Notes: a model not told the origin generated them from the sequence alone. Positions 46,580-56,776 are shown, numbered from the stretch's first letter. The stretch is 64,000 bases of DNA from Mesorhizobium huakuii (GCF_030160235.1 NZ_BSNY01000012.1:62001-126000); one strand, 5' to 3'. Translations and numbers: made by a program.

Positions 46580-49201
46580 CTATCCGCCGAGCCGGAAATA
46601 CTTGGCGGTGGCGGAGAACCGCGAGCCGTCGGCGCCGATCTCCTCGAGGATCCTTGGCAAAAGCTCGGAGACCGGTGTCGGTCTCGAAAACATCGCGGCC
46701 TGGATGTCCTTCGGCCCGGTGATCACCAGCATGATCTGCGGCAGGGCCTTGCCGGCCGCCTTGTCGGCGGCGCCTAGACCAATGGGGATGTTGAAGGTCG
46801 CCTTGTCGGCTTGCGCCACGATGCGATCATCGAGGTTGAAGGCGATGCCCCTGTGGTCGATCAGCATGACGTTGGAAACCAGCCCTACATGCGTTACCAG
46901 CGTGCCGCTGATCGGCGCGCCGTCCGGCACCGATGTCCGGTCGAGAACGAGCTGCGGACCTTCCACACGGTTCCGATCGAGGAAGCGCAGGAAGTTTGTC
47001 ACTTCACACTGGGGCTGCTCGATGAGACGGACGCTGATGTCCGGCTCGAGATGGAATCTCGACCGAAAATCATTGAGCATCCGCTCGAACGGCTGCACGG
47101 CCGTTGCGAAGCCTTCGATGGCGGCGGCGCTGGCGCTTTCAGACGTCAGCGATGCATAGAAACAGTCGCCGCCGCTGAAGTCGCGCACCCATGAGGCGCG
47201 TTGCGCCGTCTCGTCGACTGGCTTCGCCGGCGGAACCGCCGGCTTGGGCACATTGACCGCGACTTCGGTATTTTCGGGCTGTGTGCCTACCGGCGGCTGC
47301 GGTTGCTGGGACGGCTGCGCTGTCTGTGTCGGTTCTGATGGCGCGGTTGGTGGCGTCGGCTGGCCGGCGGTCGGGGTCGCTGGTTTGGCCGGCGGGCTGG
47401 TCGGCGGCGCCGGCAACTGGCTCTCCGAGGCCGGCGGCGAGGAAGCCTCCGGCTTGGCCAGCTTGGAAATCATGTCGACCAGGTCGGTTGCGTTGGGTTT
47501 TGTCGCCGGCGGGGTTGCCTCCTGTGCCGGCTTGCTCTCTGTTTCCGCATGGCTCGGCGCGGACGTCTTCGGCGGGTTCGTATTTTCCTCGGCCTTTGGC
47601 GCCGACACGGCCGTTGATGGGTTCGCGGTCGGCGCTTGGGCGGGCTTGATCTCGGCTGGAGCCACTTGCGCCTGATTGTTGTTGGCCCTGAATTCGGGCT
47701 GGGCCGTAGGCGGAGCTGGCTTGCCGACGGGCGGGGCGACCGGCATGGGGATTTCGGTGGGCTTGGCCGGCTCGGGCTTCTGCTTGCCCGCAGCGTTCGC
47801 CTGGCTGTCGGCCGGCACCGGCGTCTTCACCTGTGCGTCCGGTAGGGCAGGTGGGTTTACCGTCTCGACAGTGGCGGCATTGTCGGGTTTTGAAGGCTCC
47901 GGCTGAGGCTGCACCGGTGATGGTGGCCGAGCGGTCGATGCTTCCGGCTGCGGTGTCTGAGCCACCGTTTTGGGGGCTTCCGCAACGGGTTTGGGCGCCG
48001 GCTTCGCCGTCAGCGGTTTGAGTTTCTCTTCGGCCGGCGGAGGCGCCAGGACCCCGCTGAAGTAAAGGCCGCCCCCCAACAGGACCGCCAGCGTCACGAG
48101 GCCGCTGGCGACGGCCGGCATCCGCGACGATTTTCGCGGCGCAGCCGGAATGGGCGTGCTGGCCGGCGCTGGCGCAGGCCGTGGTTGTGACAGATGCGCC
48201 GGCCGCACATGTTCAACGAAGGGCTTTTCGCCCGCGGACGTCGAAGGCTGCGGCCCGGACTCGGCCAGCGCCGTCCAGCCGGCGCGCGGCAAGCCCGAGC
48301 GGTCACGCGGACCATAGGATGCCGGCGGCAATGTCGCGTCGATATCCTCGCCACGCGTTGCCCTGGCGATCTCGGCCATGCTGGCCGGACGATCGCGCGG
48401 ATCCGGCTGCAGCATCGCGGCAATGAGGTCCTGGAAATCGGGATCGATGTCAGACAGGTCCGGCACGGTCCGCCGTTTCTCGATGACCTCGTATTGCGAG
48501 CCGCTCATATCGAGCGGCTTTCCGCGCAATGCCGCGGCGAGCACCAGTCCGAGGCTATAGATATCGGACTGCTCGCTGACCTCACCGCCATAAAGACCGA
48601 GCTGTTCGGGCGAGACGTAATTGTATTTGCCGGCGAATTTCCCGCCGATCAGCGTTTCACCGCCTACAGCCGCCGACCGTGCAATGCCGAAATCGATGAT
48701 CTTGGCTGCTTCCACTTGCCCGCCAGGCAGGATGATGTTGTCCGGCGAGAGGTCGCGGTGAACCGCGCCCGCCCGGTGCACCGCGGCGAGCCCCGACGCC
48801 AGGCGATGGCAAAGCCGCCGCACGTCTTGCCCCGGCATCGCTCCGCGACGCATCACGTCGAACAGCGACTGGCCGTCCACGAATTCCATCGCCAGATAGG
48901 GGCGGCCGATCCTCGGATCGATGGTGAAGACATGATAGCGCACCACCGCGTCATGCGACAGGTGGTTGAGGATCGACGCTTCCTTGCGGAACAGCGACAG
49001 GATCGTCTGATCGCGGGCGAATTCGGGCAATACGATCTTGATCGCCACATGGTCGCCGGTCTGGATGTTATGGCCGCGGTAGACTTCTCCCATGCCGCCG
49101 GAGGCGATCCTCTCGTCGAGCTCGTAAATGCCGCTGAGCTGCGTGCCGACGCCGGCATAGGTGTCGTTGGTCGATATCCGCGTCTTGTCGTCGTCGCTCA
49201 T
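46580..49201 (-). CDS. ppkA: T6SS Ser/Thr protein kinase (PpkA-like)
   Basis: The 873-residue receptor-like kinase has its kinase domain at about 25-290: glycine loop ASGGMGEV, Lys55 (VAIKI), catalytic Asp150 (HRDLSPDN) and DFG at 170-172. A membrane helix (about 355-380, AVASGLVTLAVLLGGGLYF) is followed by about 300 residues of Pro/Ala/Lys/Gln-rich sequence and then a folded C-terminal periplasmic domain. In known T6SS loci PpkA phosphorylates the FHA protein, encoded here at 55451-56530, to promote assembly; PppA reverses it. ATG 49201 overlaps the phosphatase stop (ATGA). Confidence 0.93.
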   Translation of the reverse strand: MSDDDKTRISTNDTYAGVGTQLSGIYELDERIASGGMGEVYRGHNIQTGDHVAIKIVLPEFARDQTILSLFRKEASILNHLSHDAVVRYHVFTIDPRIGRPYLAMEFVDGQSLFDVMRRGAMPGQDVRRLCHRLASGLAAVHRAGAVHRDLSPDNIILPGGQVEAAKIIDFGIARSAAVGGETLIGGKFAGKYNYVSPEQLGLYGGEVSEQSDIYSLGLVLAAALRGKPLDMSGSQYEVIEKRRTVPDLSDIDPDFQDLIAAMLQPDPRDRPASMAEIARATRGEDIDATLPPASYGPRDRSGLPRAGWTALAESGPQPSTSAGEKPFVEHVRPAHLSQPRPAPAPASTPIPAAPRKSSRMPAVASGLVTLAVLLGGGLYFSGVLAPPPAEEKLKPLTAKPAPKPVAEAPKTVAQTPQPEASTARPPSPVQPQPEPSKPDNAATVETVNPPALPDAQVKTPVPADSQANAAGKQKPEPAKPTEIPMPVAPPVGKPAPPTAQPEFRANNNQAQVAPAEIKPAQAPTANPSTAVSAPKAEENTNPPKTSAPSHAETESKPAQEATPPATKPNATDLVDMISKLAKPEASSPPASESQLPAPPTSPPAKPATPTAGQPTPPTAPSEPTQTAQPSQQPQPPVGTQPENTEVAVNVPKPAVPPAKPVDETAQRASWVRDFSGGDCFYASLTSESASAAAIEGFATAVQPFERMLNDFRSRFHLEPDISVRLIEQPQCEVTNFLRFLDRNRVEGPQLVLDRTSVPDGAPISGTLVTHVGLVSNVMLIDHRGIAFNLDDRIVAQADKATFNIPIGLGAADKAAGKALPQIMLVITGPKDIQAAMFSRPTPVSELLPRILEEIGADGSRFSATAKYFRLGG

Positions 49202-50040
49202 CTCGTCAGGCTTTCCACTCCGGACCGATCCGAATGGAGCGCACCGTTGCGCCCGCCGCCGATCTTCACGAGTACGATGGTCACATTGTCGGTTCCGCCG
49301 CGCGCCAGCACCGTCTCCAGCAGGCTTCGGCACGCCGCCTGCGGCGTTGCGGATATCACCGCGGCTTCGATCTCGGCGTCGCTGACATGCGCCGTCAGTC
49401 CGTCGGTGCTCAGGACGAAAACATCCCCCGGCATCAGCTCGCCCTGCTGGAAATCGATCTCGAGCTCATCGCTGACGCCGACGGCATGGGTGATGACATG
49501 GCGGCGCGGCCAGGTCAGCGCTTCCTCCGCGCTGATCATGCCGCGGTCCAGCAGTTCCTGGACTTCGGTGTGATCCTTCGAGACCTGCAAGATCACGCCG
49601 TTGCGGACCAGATAGATGCGGCTGTCGCCGGCCCACAGGCCAGCGAAGCGTCCGTCCATGGCAAGCAAGGCCGCGAAGGTCGAGCCGATGGTTATGCCGC
49701 GAGATCGCGAGATGTCGCGGATTTCGGAATTGGCGCGGCTCAGCCGGTCTTCGAAGCGCGCGCGAAGGTCCGGCGCCGAGCTCGCAATGCCGATCGTTGC
49801 CAGATGATCGACGATGCTGGCCGAAGCGACCTCGCCGGCCTCGTGCCCGCCCATGCCATCGGCCACCACCCACAGGCCGGTCTGCGGCTCTATCAGGTAG
49901 TTGTCCTCATTGTGGTCGCGCACGCAGCCCTTATGGCTCACGCCGAAGCTTTCGATGGGAAGGGCGACAGAGCTCAATTTGCCACCAAGCGCTTCGCGAG
50001 CGTCCTCTGTGACCAAGCATGGGCAGGGTGCCCAGGCCAC
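49198..50040 (-). CDS. pppA: T6SS PP2C-type protein phosphatase (PppA-like)
   Basis: The protein has about 280 residues. All PP2C metal-binding motifs are present: RDHNEDNYLI, VADGMGGHEAGE, STDGL and GTDNVT. It would dephosphorylate the FHA protein and switch T6SS off. The start is uncertain. GTG 50040 is annotated, but a TTG about 60 bases downstream (LSSVALPIESFG) would begin nearer the conserved domain. It overlaps the kinase gene by four bases. Confidence 0.92.
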   Translation of the reverse strand: MAWAPCPCLVTEDAREALGGKLSSVALPIESFGVSHKGCVRDHNEDNYLIEPQTGLWVVADGMGGHEAGEVASASIVDHLATIGIASSAPDLRARFEDRLSRANSEIRDISRSRGITIGSTFAALLAMDGRFAGLWAGDSRIYLVRNGVILQVSKDHTEVQELLDRGMISAEEALTWPRRHVITHAVGVSDELEIDFQQGELMPGDVFVLSTDGLTAHVSDAEIEAAVISATPQAACRSLLETVLARGGTDNVTIVLVKIGGGRNGALHSDRSGVESLTR

Positions 50041-50112
50041 TTTGCCATAAGCGCATACATTAGAGTACCGAAATGAGGGCTGCGGCCGGCGGTGCGCTGG
50101 AACACAGCCATG

Positions 50113-53100
50113 TCAGAACGCCTTGGGACAGCTAAAGCCGGACAAGGCCGGCAGCAGGAGGGGATTGACCCCCGGCCCGGTCTGCATCGTGTAAGCGACG
50201 TCTCGCCCGCCGATCACGAAACGGGCTTCGGTGTTGGCGCCATTGGCGGTGATGGTCGCCTTGTCCAACAAACGCTTCAAGGCCCACGGTCCTTCGAATT
50301 TGAGAGCGGAGTCGCGGCCTGGCATTTCCGGCATCAGGCTGAGGCTGGCGGAACCAGAGGCAGTGCCGTTTGGCCAGGTCACCGTGCTTGGCGCATTCCC
50401 CGTCTGGCTGCTCTGGACGGTCTGGCCGTCAATGTTGAGAACCGCGTTATCGGCGTTACCATTCAGCGAAAAAGGCGTGATGGTGATCGAAACCGACGGC
50501 ACCGAGCCGCCGGAAGGGAAGAAGGCGCTGCGGATTTCGGCGGCCGCCTGAAATGACTTCAAGGTCGACTTCGCCAGGTCGCGGCTGGAACGGGCGTCCT
50601 GTCTCCAGGTCCATTCCTGGCCGGTCATGTCGATCAGCGGCGCAAGGTTCTGCGCGAAGAAGCGGTCCATCAGCCCGCCCGGCGCGAAGAGCTTGGCAAA
50701 ATCCGCTATCGAGATCTCTTGCGTGCCGTCACTGGCGAAGGGATAGCGACCGTTGACCGCCTCCTCGCAGGCTCGTGTGACCGTCTGGTCGAGGTTCTGG
50801 TTGAGGTTGGCCACCGAGGCTTCGGCGACATTGCCTTCGAACTCGTCCGCCGCCGCGTTGACCAAGCGCGCAAGCGGCTTCGGAAGGCGCGAGGCATTGG
50901 CGCGCAGCGTGGAGATCTGCAGCTGCAGGTTGGCATTGACGCGTTCGGTCTGTGAAGGCACGTCTGCCGAAAGCTTCAGGCTTTGAAATATGTCGCGGAA
51001 ATTCCGCGTCAGCGCATCCAGCGGCCGTCGCCCACTGGCGCCGCTGACCAGGGCCTGGAACGATCGAAACTGTGCCTCGACGCTCGCGCCGGCATTCTGC
51101 GCTACAGCCGAATCCAGTCCGGCTCGGCTCTGCGACTTGCCGCCGGCGATCTGCAGGCCGATGCGCGCCAGACCTTTGGCCATGCTGGCTGGGTCCTCTT
51201 GCGCTGCGCTGCTCTCGCCCTCGGCCGTGGTGTTCTGCTTCGTCAATGCAGTCTCGTCGGCGATCGCCGTAAACAGCTGATCGAGAGGCGAGTCTGGCGC
51301 GGCGAGGGCGGAAAGCGCGAGATATTGCGGTTTGTCCTTGAGCAACGCTTTGAATTTCAACTGGTCGAGTACGCGGTTCCATGCGGAGGAGAATTCCTCG
51401 CCGTAGCGGTCGATCAGTTCGGGACCGAGCTTGGGCAGGTCCTGGTCAATGCCGCCCTGTTCGCCGCCTCCGCCGAGCACCCACTGGTCGTTGACGAGCA
51501 TTTGCGCGACGCGCGAGAGCTGCGGCAGGAAGAAGCGGTTGAAGCCGGCGCGCGTGTAAAGTCCAGGAACGTTGAGATCGGCGAGATCGCTGCCATCCAT
51601 GCGTTCGAACAGCAGCTGCGCCTCGGGGCCGGCTTTCGCCGCGACGGAGAGGTCTTCCAGCCTTGCGGCGTAGACCGCCGACTTGATCAGCGCCGAAGCG
51701 CGGTCGGCAAGGCTCATGCGCCCGAGCGAGCGTTGCGCTGCTTCGATCAGTGGCTGGTTGAGCTCAAAGACGGGATCGTAGGCGTCGTCGAGCGCGAGCA
51801 TGGCGCGCAGATGCTTTTCGAGCTGCGCGCGGCCCTCGCGGTTGTTCTCGCCGGGATAGCGGTTCTCTTCCCAATCCTGCCTCATCCAGGAAACGATCAA
51901 CTCGTCATCGACCTTCGGGGCCTTGCCGCCCAGCATCAGGTAGATCTTCAGCGGCTCGTAGAGCGCGATCGGATCAGCCATCCTAGCCTGGATCGTGCGC
52001 TCGGCCTGCACCAGGAGCCGGGAGCGGAATGTCCGCTCGAGCGCTTGCCGGTAGGCAGTCCTGGAGGCTGATAGCAGCCTCTCGCGCTGACTGAGCCCAA
52101 ACGTCTCCTCGATCGGCTTTGCCTGGTCGCCGTTCTCGAAGCCGGCCGGCAGGTTGCGCAACTGGTCGAGCGGGCCGATGACGTTTTCGAGGTCGACGTC
52201 GGTCACCGTCGTGCTCTTGAGCAGCGAATCGGCGCTGTCGCGATACTGCGCCATCGCCTGCCTCGTGGAGGCGATCAGCGACTTGTTGGCGAAGAAGCTG
52301 AGGCCAAGCACGCCGAGAGCCGCCAAGGCTGCCAGCGCAATGGCGGCGAGGCCGCCAAACCTCGCGAGCCTGGCGCGCCGTTCGGCTGCTCGGTCGAAGG
52401 ATACCCAGCCCGATTCCGGGAAGATCACATTGGTCAGCAGATCGTGCAGGAAGAAGCTCTTGCCGGTGCCGGAAAGATGCGCCTGCGAGGCGCTGCCGAA
52501 GCTGCGGCCGATCGCGCCCAGCACCTGGTCGAACGGTGTTCCTTCCTGAGTACCAGAGGAGAAGTAGAGGCCCCGAAGGCTGACATTGACATGCGATCGC
52601 GAGGCATCGAACAAGCTGCCGACGAATTGGGCTATCCGGCTCCTGAGGGCACCGAACTGTGCCGGGAAGCCGAAGATGGCGATGCGCGCCACCGGGTCGG
52701 CCTCTTCCTGCAAGCGATCGACGACTTCTTCCGCCAGGCGCTTCGCCAGCTCGTCGAATTCGGCAGGCGCCTCGCCGGCCATGTTCCTGGTGCGATCGAC
52801 GGTCTGGAACGTCGCGCCCCACACCTTGCGCCTGCGCGCTTCGTCGAATTGACCGAAGTAATCCACGAAGCCGGAGACGAGATCGGCTTTGGTGAAAAGC
52901 AGATAGACGGGAAACTGGATCTTCAGCGTCTCGTGCAATTCGCGCAGGCGGCTTCTTATCTCGGTCACATGGGCTTCGATATGCTGGTCGTCGAGGCCAA
53001 TGAGATCGGCGAGGCTGATGGCCAGGATCACGCCGTTGATCGGTTGCCTTATGCGGTTTTTCTTGAGCAATCCGAGGAAGGCAAGCCAGCTTGCCTTGTC

Positions 53101-53643
53101 ACGCTCGCGGTCCGATTCCTGCGTCGTGTAGCGGCCGGCCGTGTCGATCAGCACCGCCTCATCGGTAAACCACCAGTCGCATGACCGCGTGCCGCCGACG
53201 CCGGCCACCGGCTGGGCATTGCCGGAGCCCGCAAGCGGAAATTTCAGCCCGGAGTTGACGAGGGCCGTCGTCTTGCCGGCGCCTGGCGGGCCGATGATGA
53301 TGTACCAGGGAATATCATAGAGGAAGTTGCGCTTGCCGCTCGTCCGTTTCAGCGTCGCGATGGCCTCGCTCATGCGCGCGTCGAGCACCTGTGCATCGTC
53401 GTTGCGCTCGTCGCTGCGCACAATGGCCGCTTCGAGCGCCTTTTGCGCCTTGCGCCTCTGCCAGAAGCCGATGCCGTAGAACAACACCAGCACCGCCACC
53501 GTCACCCCGATGATGACCGCCCTGAGCCACACGGATCCAAGCGGGCGGGTATCAGCGAAGCGGATCAGCGGTCCGGCATACCAGACGGCGGCCGAGAAAC
53601 CGGCCAAGGCAAGCACGCTGAATATCCGCAGCATCCAGCGCAT
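50113..53643 (-). CDS. tssM: T6SS membrane-complex protein TssM (IcmF/ImpL)
   Basis: The 1176-residue inner-membrane protein has two N-terminal helices (about 5-25 and 41-60) and a cytoplasmic GTPase-like domain with an intact Walker A, GPPGAGKTT (118-126). A third helix near 440 leads to a large periplasmic part with the IcmF and DUF1215-type regions. It spans the envelope with TssL. The start overlaps the TssL stop by one base (TGATG), so the partners are coupled. No TssJ lipoprotein is encoded nearby. Confidence 0.96.
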   Translation of the reverse strand: MRWMLRIFSVLALAGFSAAVWYAGPLIRFADTRPLGSVWLRAVIIGVTVAVLVLFYGIGFWQRRKAQKALEAAIVRSDERNDDAQVLDARMSEAIATLKRTSGKRNFLYDIPWYIIIGPPGAGKTTALVNSGLKFPLAGSGNAQPVAGVGGTRSCDWWFTDEAVLIDTAGRYTTQESDRERDKASWLAFLGLLKKNRIRQPINGVILAISLADLIGLDDQHIEAHVTEIRSRLRELHETLKIQFPVYLLFTKADLVSGFVDYFGQFDEARRRKVWGATFQTVDRTRNMAGEAPAEFDELAKRLAEEVVDRLQEEADPVARIAIFGFPAQFGALRSRIAQFVGSLFDASRSHVNVSLRGLYFSSGTQEGTPFDQVLGAIGRSFGSASQAHLSGTGKSFFLHDLLTNVIFPESGWVSFDRAAERRARLARFGGLAAIALAALAALGVLGLSFFANKSLIASTRQAMAQYRDSADSLLKSTTVTDVDLENVIGPLDQLRNLPAGFENGDQAKPIEETFGLSQRERLLSASRTAYRQALERTFRSRLLVQAERTIQARMADPIALYEPLKIYLMLGGKAPKVDDELIVSWMRQDWEENRYPGENNREGRAQLEKHLRAMLALDDAYDPVFELNQPLIEAAQRSLGRMSLADRASALIKSAVYAARLEDLSVAAKAGPEAQLLFERMDGSDLADLNVPGLYTRAGFNRFFLPQLSRVAQMLVNDQWVLGGGGEQGGIDQDLPKLGPELIDRYGEEFSSAWNRVLDQLKFKALLKDKPQYLALSALAAPDSPLDQLFTAIADETALTKQNTTAEGESSAAQEDPASMAKGLARIGLQIAGGKSQSRAGLDSAVAQNAGASVEAQFRSFQALVSGASGRRPLDALTRNFRDIFQSLKLSADVPSQTERVNANLQLQISTLRANASRLPKPLARLVNAAADEFEGNVAEASVANLNQNLDQTVTRACEEAVNGRYPFASDGTQEISIADFAKLFAPGGLMDRFFAQNLAPLIDMTGQEWTWRQDARSSRDLAKSTLKSFQAAAEIRSAFFPSGGSVPSVSITITPFSLNGNADNAVLNIDGQTVQSSQTGNAPSTVTWPNGTASGSASLSLMPEMPGRDSALKFEGPWALKRLLDKATITANGANTEARFVIGGRDVAYTMQTGPGVNPLLLPALSGFSCPKAF

Positions 53644-55157
53644 CAGTTGCCGTTCTCCGCCGAGCCGGTCTGCAAGGTCTCCTGTTTCGGGATCATCACG
53701 TCGACGCGCCGGTTCTTGGCGCGGCCTTCCGCCGTCGCGTTGTCGGCGATGGGCTCGTCTTCGCCCTTGCCGTCTACGCTCAGACGCGATGGATCCTCCA
53801 ATTGCCTGGCGATCATCGCCTGCACGGCCTTCGCGCGGGCGACCGAGAGATCGAAATTCGATTTGAACGTGCTCGATTTCTTCGGCTTCACATTGTCGGT
53901 GTGGCCGACGATCTTGATCGGTCCGGGTTCGGCGTCGAGGGCCCTGGCAATATCGGCCGCGATGGGTTGGAACTGTGCCTTCAACTCAGCCTGGCCGGAT
54001 GCGAACAGAAGCTGGTTACTGATCTCGGCAACAATGAAGTCACCCTTCGTGCCGACGTTCAGTCCGCCGGCGGCGATCTCCCGGGCGAGTGCCGCGCGGA
54101 TGCGGTCGATCTGCGTGGTGTCCGGTGGAGCGGGTGGCGGCGGTTTGGCCTGCACCGGTTCGGCGGGCGCCGCCACGCTGGCGCGTTCAATGGTAACCGG
54201 GGTGGAAGGATTGAGCGCCAGCAACGCGCCGGCGGTTGCATCGCCTTCATCGGTGATCAATATCCGCAGCCCGAAAAAAGCCGCCGTCACCAAGGTCGCC
54301 GCGGCGGCTGCGACCGCCCACAGAGGCAGCCGCCCTCCTGGCTTGGCCATTGCTGCCGCCATGCCTTGCCACCGGGGCGAAATGTCCTCGGCGGCACGCG
54401 GCCTGAAGTAGCGCAGCGTATCGTAGACGTCGCGCCGGACGCGCTCGAGTGTGTTCCGTTCGCTGGACAATCCCCGATACTGGCCCTCGAACCCCAGCGA
54501 CAGGCAGGCATGCATTAGTTCGAGCAGGTCGTAATGCGCTTCAGGCCTGGCGAGGATATTGTTCAGCGCTTCGTAGAAGCCGGTCCCTGTCGGTCGCGTG
54601 TGGAAGAACTGCACCCCCAGACTGTGCTGAAGCCAGGTTTCCTTGCTTGGCCAGGGCAGGTTGCCGACGAGATCGTCGGCGGTCTCGCAAAGCGCAAATT
54701 TCGCGATCCGTGCGTCTTCTTCCCCAATACCGGCTTTGGCGATGGTATGGTCGAAGGTCTCGATGGCGTCAGCGATATGCTCCGCCAAGGCCGCGGCTTG
54801 CCTTTCGACCGGGATCAGCCGCAACTGACCGAACAGCATGAGCAAGGGGGCTGCGGCGGCAAGAATAGAATTTGTCGCGGCATACCTTACGCCAGCGGTG
54901 GCGTTGAGCAAGGCGTCCTGCTGCAACGCCGGTGCCGCTTCAGGCGCAGCTCCGTGGCTGGCCCCCTGAAAGACCACGGTTCCGGACGACCAGCCGGGCG
55001 GCATTTGTCGGCCGAGGCCGGGGTCGAACACCGTCGATTCCCCGGTGGGTAATGGAGCCTCCGCACTGTTGGGAGCCACGCGCGGCTTTTGCCTTGGCCG
55101 TGGCGCGCGGATGACGGTTTTGTCCGGCGGCTCGGAGGGATCGTCCTTCGAGCTCAT
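53643..55157 (-). CDS. tssL: T6SS TssL (DotU/ImpK) with C-terminal OmpA domain
   Basis: The protein has about 504 residues. A Pro-rich cytoplasmic head precedes the DotU domain (about 80-265; FALCETADDLVGNLPW, QFFHTRPTGTGFYEAL), one membrane helix (near 285) and a periplasmic OmpA domain (about 365-495; IVGHTDNVKPKK, NRRVDVMI). This is the extended TssL form that fixes the complex to peptidoglycan by itself. ATG 55157 is preferred to a TTG 24 bases upstream. It is followed directly by tssM. Confidence 0.95.
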   Translation of the reverse strand: MSSKDDPSEPPDKTVIRAPRPRQKPRVAPNSAEAPLPTGESTVFDPGLGRQMPPGWSSGTVVFQGASHGAAPEAAPALQQDALLNATAGVRYAATNSILAAAAPLLMLFGQLRLIPVERQAAALAEHIADAIETFDHTIAKAGIGEEDARIAKFALCETADDLVGNLPWPSKETWLQHSLGVQFFHTRPTGTGFYEALNNILARPEAHYDLLELMHACLSLGFEGQYRGLSSERNTLERVRRDVYDTLRYFRPRAAEDISPRWQGMAAAMAKPGGRLPLWAVAAAAATLVTAAFFGLRILITDEGDATAGALLALNPSTPVTIERASVAAPAEPVQAKPPPPAPPDTTQIDRIRAALAREIAAGGLNVGTKGDFIVAEISNQLLFASGQAELKAQFQPIAADIARALDAEPGPIKIVGHTDNVKPKKSSTFKSNFDLSVARAKAVQAMIARQLEDPSRLSVDGKGEDEPIADNATAEGRAKNRRVDVMIPKQETLQTGSAENGN

Positions 55158-55450
55158 CGGCGCACCACCGTCGAGGTGCAATGGGGATATTCCAGGCAGG
55201 ATGAGAGGCGCGTACCAGGCTGGGTATCAACAGCGAGCCGGATGGAAAGACTGATCTTGCCGAAACATGACATTCCTGCACACGCCCCAAGCCACGCCGC
55301 TTTGCCAGCCAGGCAAGCACCCATGCGCTATCCTAATCTCACCGGAAGCCGATTGAAACCGGGAAGCAGGATGATCAAGGAAGCGGCTTCTTCTACAAGG
55401 TCCTTCATACAGCCCGAAAGAGCGTTGCCGACGGCATTTGCCGAGCGCGG

Positions 55451-56530
55451 CTATTTCTGCTTGCCAGCCTTGGCGTAGGCTTCGGCGAAATAGGCGAGGA
55501 AGACATCCAGCATGCCGTTTTCGTGCTTATCCTCCATCGTCCGCCACGTTGCGACGAGCGCATCCCAGGCCTGGCTTTTCCTGGATGAAAAGGACGCAGG
55601 CGGGATTCTCTTGGCGATCGCCTCCGGCGACAGGTCGTCGAGCAGCCTCGAGAGCGCGGCCTGCATGGCGGCGTAGGTTGCGATTTCGTGGGTCTTCAGG
55701 TCGCGGAACGCATCCTCGATGCTATGCCTGGCATCGAGATAGCCGGCCCGCCGCTTGGCAAACATGATCTCGAGTATGTCGTCGGTGCCCGGCACGAATT
55801 TCAATGGGTTGTTGTCCTCGGCGCCGATCATCGTGCGATGCGCGCTCTTGGCGAGCACCTTGGCGGCCGCGCGCGCCTTGAGCAGCAAGGACAGTTGCTC
55901 GACCGTGGTTCTCAACACCGCGCCGATCTCGGCAGCGACGTCATGCGGGTCGCGCGACTGCAGCAGCTCCGGCGACAGGCCAGCCGCCCTGGCGATATCG
56001 CGCAGTATCCCGTCCGCTTCCCCTGGCTGCCTGGCCGGGACATTCGGGCTGGGCTGCAGCGCCGAAGACGTCGGCACCGGCATTACTTCGGCCGGGCGCT
56101 GCTCCGCCGGATTGTGGAACAATGCGCTGCCGGGTTCCAGCGGCGTTCCCGTCGAGGGCGGCAACTCGCGTTGCGTCGAACCAGTCCTGGCTTGCGGATG
56201 ACCGGTGGCGACACGGTCTTCATCGACCGAAACGGCGACGACATAGCGGCCGATCAGCAGCCGGTCGCCCTGGGTCAGCCGATGCGGCGCCTTCATGCGC
56301 TGGCTGGAACCGTTGACGAAAGTGCCGTTGCGCGAGACGTCATGAAGCCAGAACGAGCCCGCCTGATAGAGGACTTCGCAATGCCGGCCCGAGATGAACT
56401 TGTCGGGATCGGACAGCGTCCAGTCGCAATTTTCGCGCCCGATCTCGAAGCTGCGGTCGCGCGCGGCATAGCTCGCCGCGATGCCCGGCGGCAAGCTGTC
56501 AACATTGCTGATCTGAAGCGAAATGAACAT
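55451..56530 (-). CDS. tagH: T6SS FHA-domain protein TagH (ImpI/Fha)
   Basis: The 359-residue cytoplasmic protein has an N-terminal FHA domain (about 20-95; IGRENCDWTL, SGRHCEV, NGTFVNG) that reads phosphothreonine. A Pro-rich linker leads to the C-terminal TagH domain (about 170-355; LKFVPGTDDILEIMF, RKSQAWDALVATW). It is the expected target of the PpkA/PppA pair in this operon and links phosphorylation to secretion. The ATG at 56530 starts directly at the FHA fold. About 290 bases without a recognised gene lie between its stop and the TssL start. Confidence 0.93.
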   Translation of the reverse strand: MFISLQISNVDSLPPGIAASYAARDRSFEIGRENCDWTLSDPDKFISGRHCEVLYQAGSFWLHDVSRNGTFVNGSSQRMKAPHRLTQGDRLLIGRYVVAVSVDEDRVATGHPQARTGSTQRELPPSTGTPLEPGSALFHNPAEQRPAEVMPVPTSSALQPSPNVPARQPGEADGILRDIARAAGLSPELLQSRDPHDVAAEIGAVLRTTVEQLSLLLKARAAAKVLAKSAHRTMIGAEDNNPLKFVPGTDDILEIMFAKRRAGYLDARHSIEDAFRDLKTHEIATYAAMQAALSRLLDDLSPEAIAKRIPPASFSSRKSQAWDALVATWRTMEDKHENGMLDVFLAYFAEAYAKAGKQK

Positions 56531-56593
56531 TCGACGCCACTGGCAAAGCTGAAATCCCAGACATTCTAGCATCTTGCCATCGCAGTGGGAGAG

Positions 56594-56613
56594 GTGCGTT
56601 CACTTGAATGCAC
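56594..56613. promoter_or_regulatory. Imperfect dyad between tagH and vgrG
   Basis: GTGCGTTC (56594-56601) and GAATGCAC (56606-56613) pair at seven of eight positions around ACTT, in the 246-base divergent region between tagH and vgrG. It lies 64 bases from the tagH start, a position compatible with an operator or a 5-prime leader hairpin. No cognate regulator is known. Confidence 0.3.
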
Positions 56614-56776
56614 GCCACGGTTTAGACATTGCTTCTGTTTGGCCTCCATCAAACATATGCTAGGCTTGCGGCCGTCCGATGCGGTGAATTCGAATCCCTC
56701 CCGACCGTGATGCGGTTTGCGGAGCGGGAGCTTCAATCCATCACATTGGCGGCGGCGTCCAGGAGGGGCACGACCC

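Noticed and set aside
47200-48080. Repetitive low-complexity DNA that could be taken for a tandem repeat or a separate gene
   Set aside because: It encodes the Pro/Ala-rich spacer of the kinase in frame. Repeats are at the amino-acid level and irregular in DNA.
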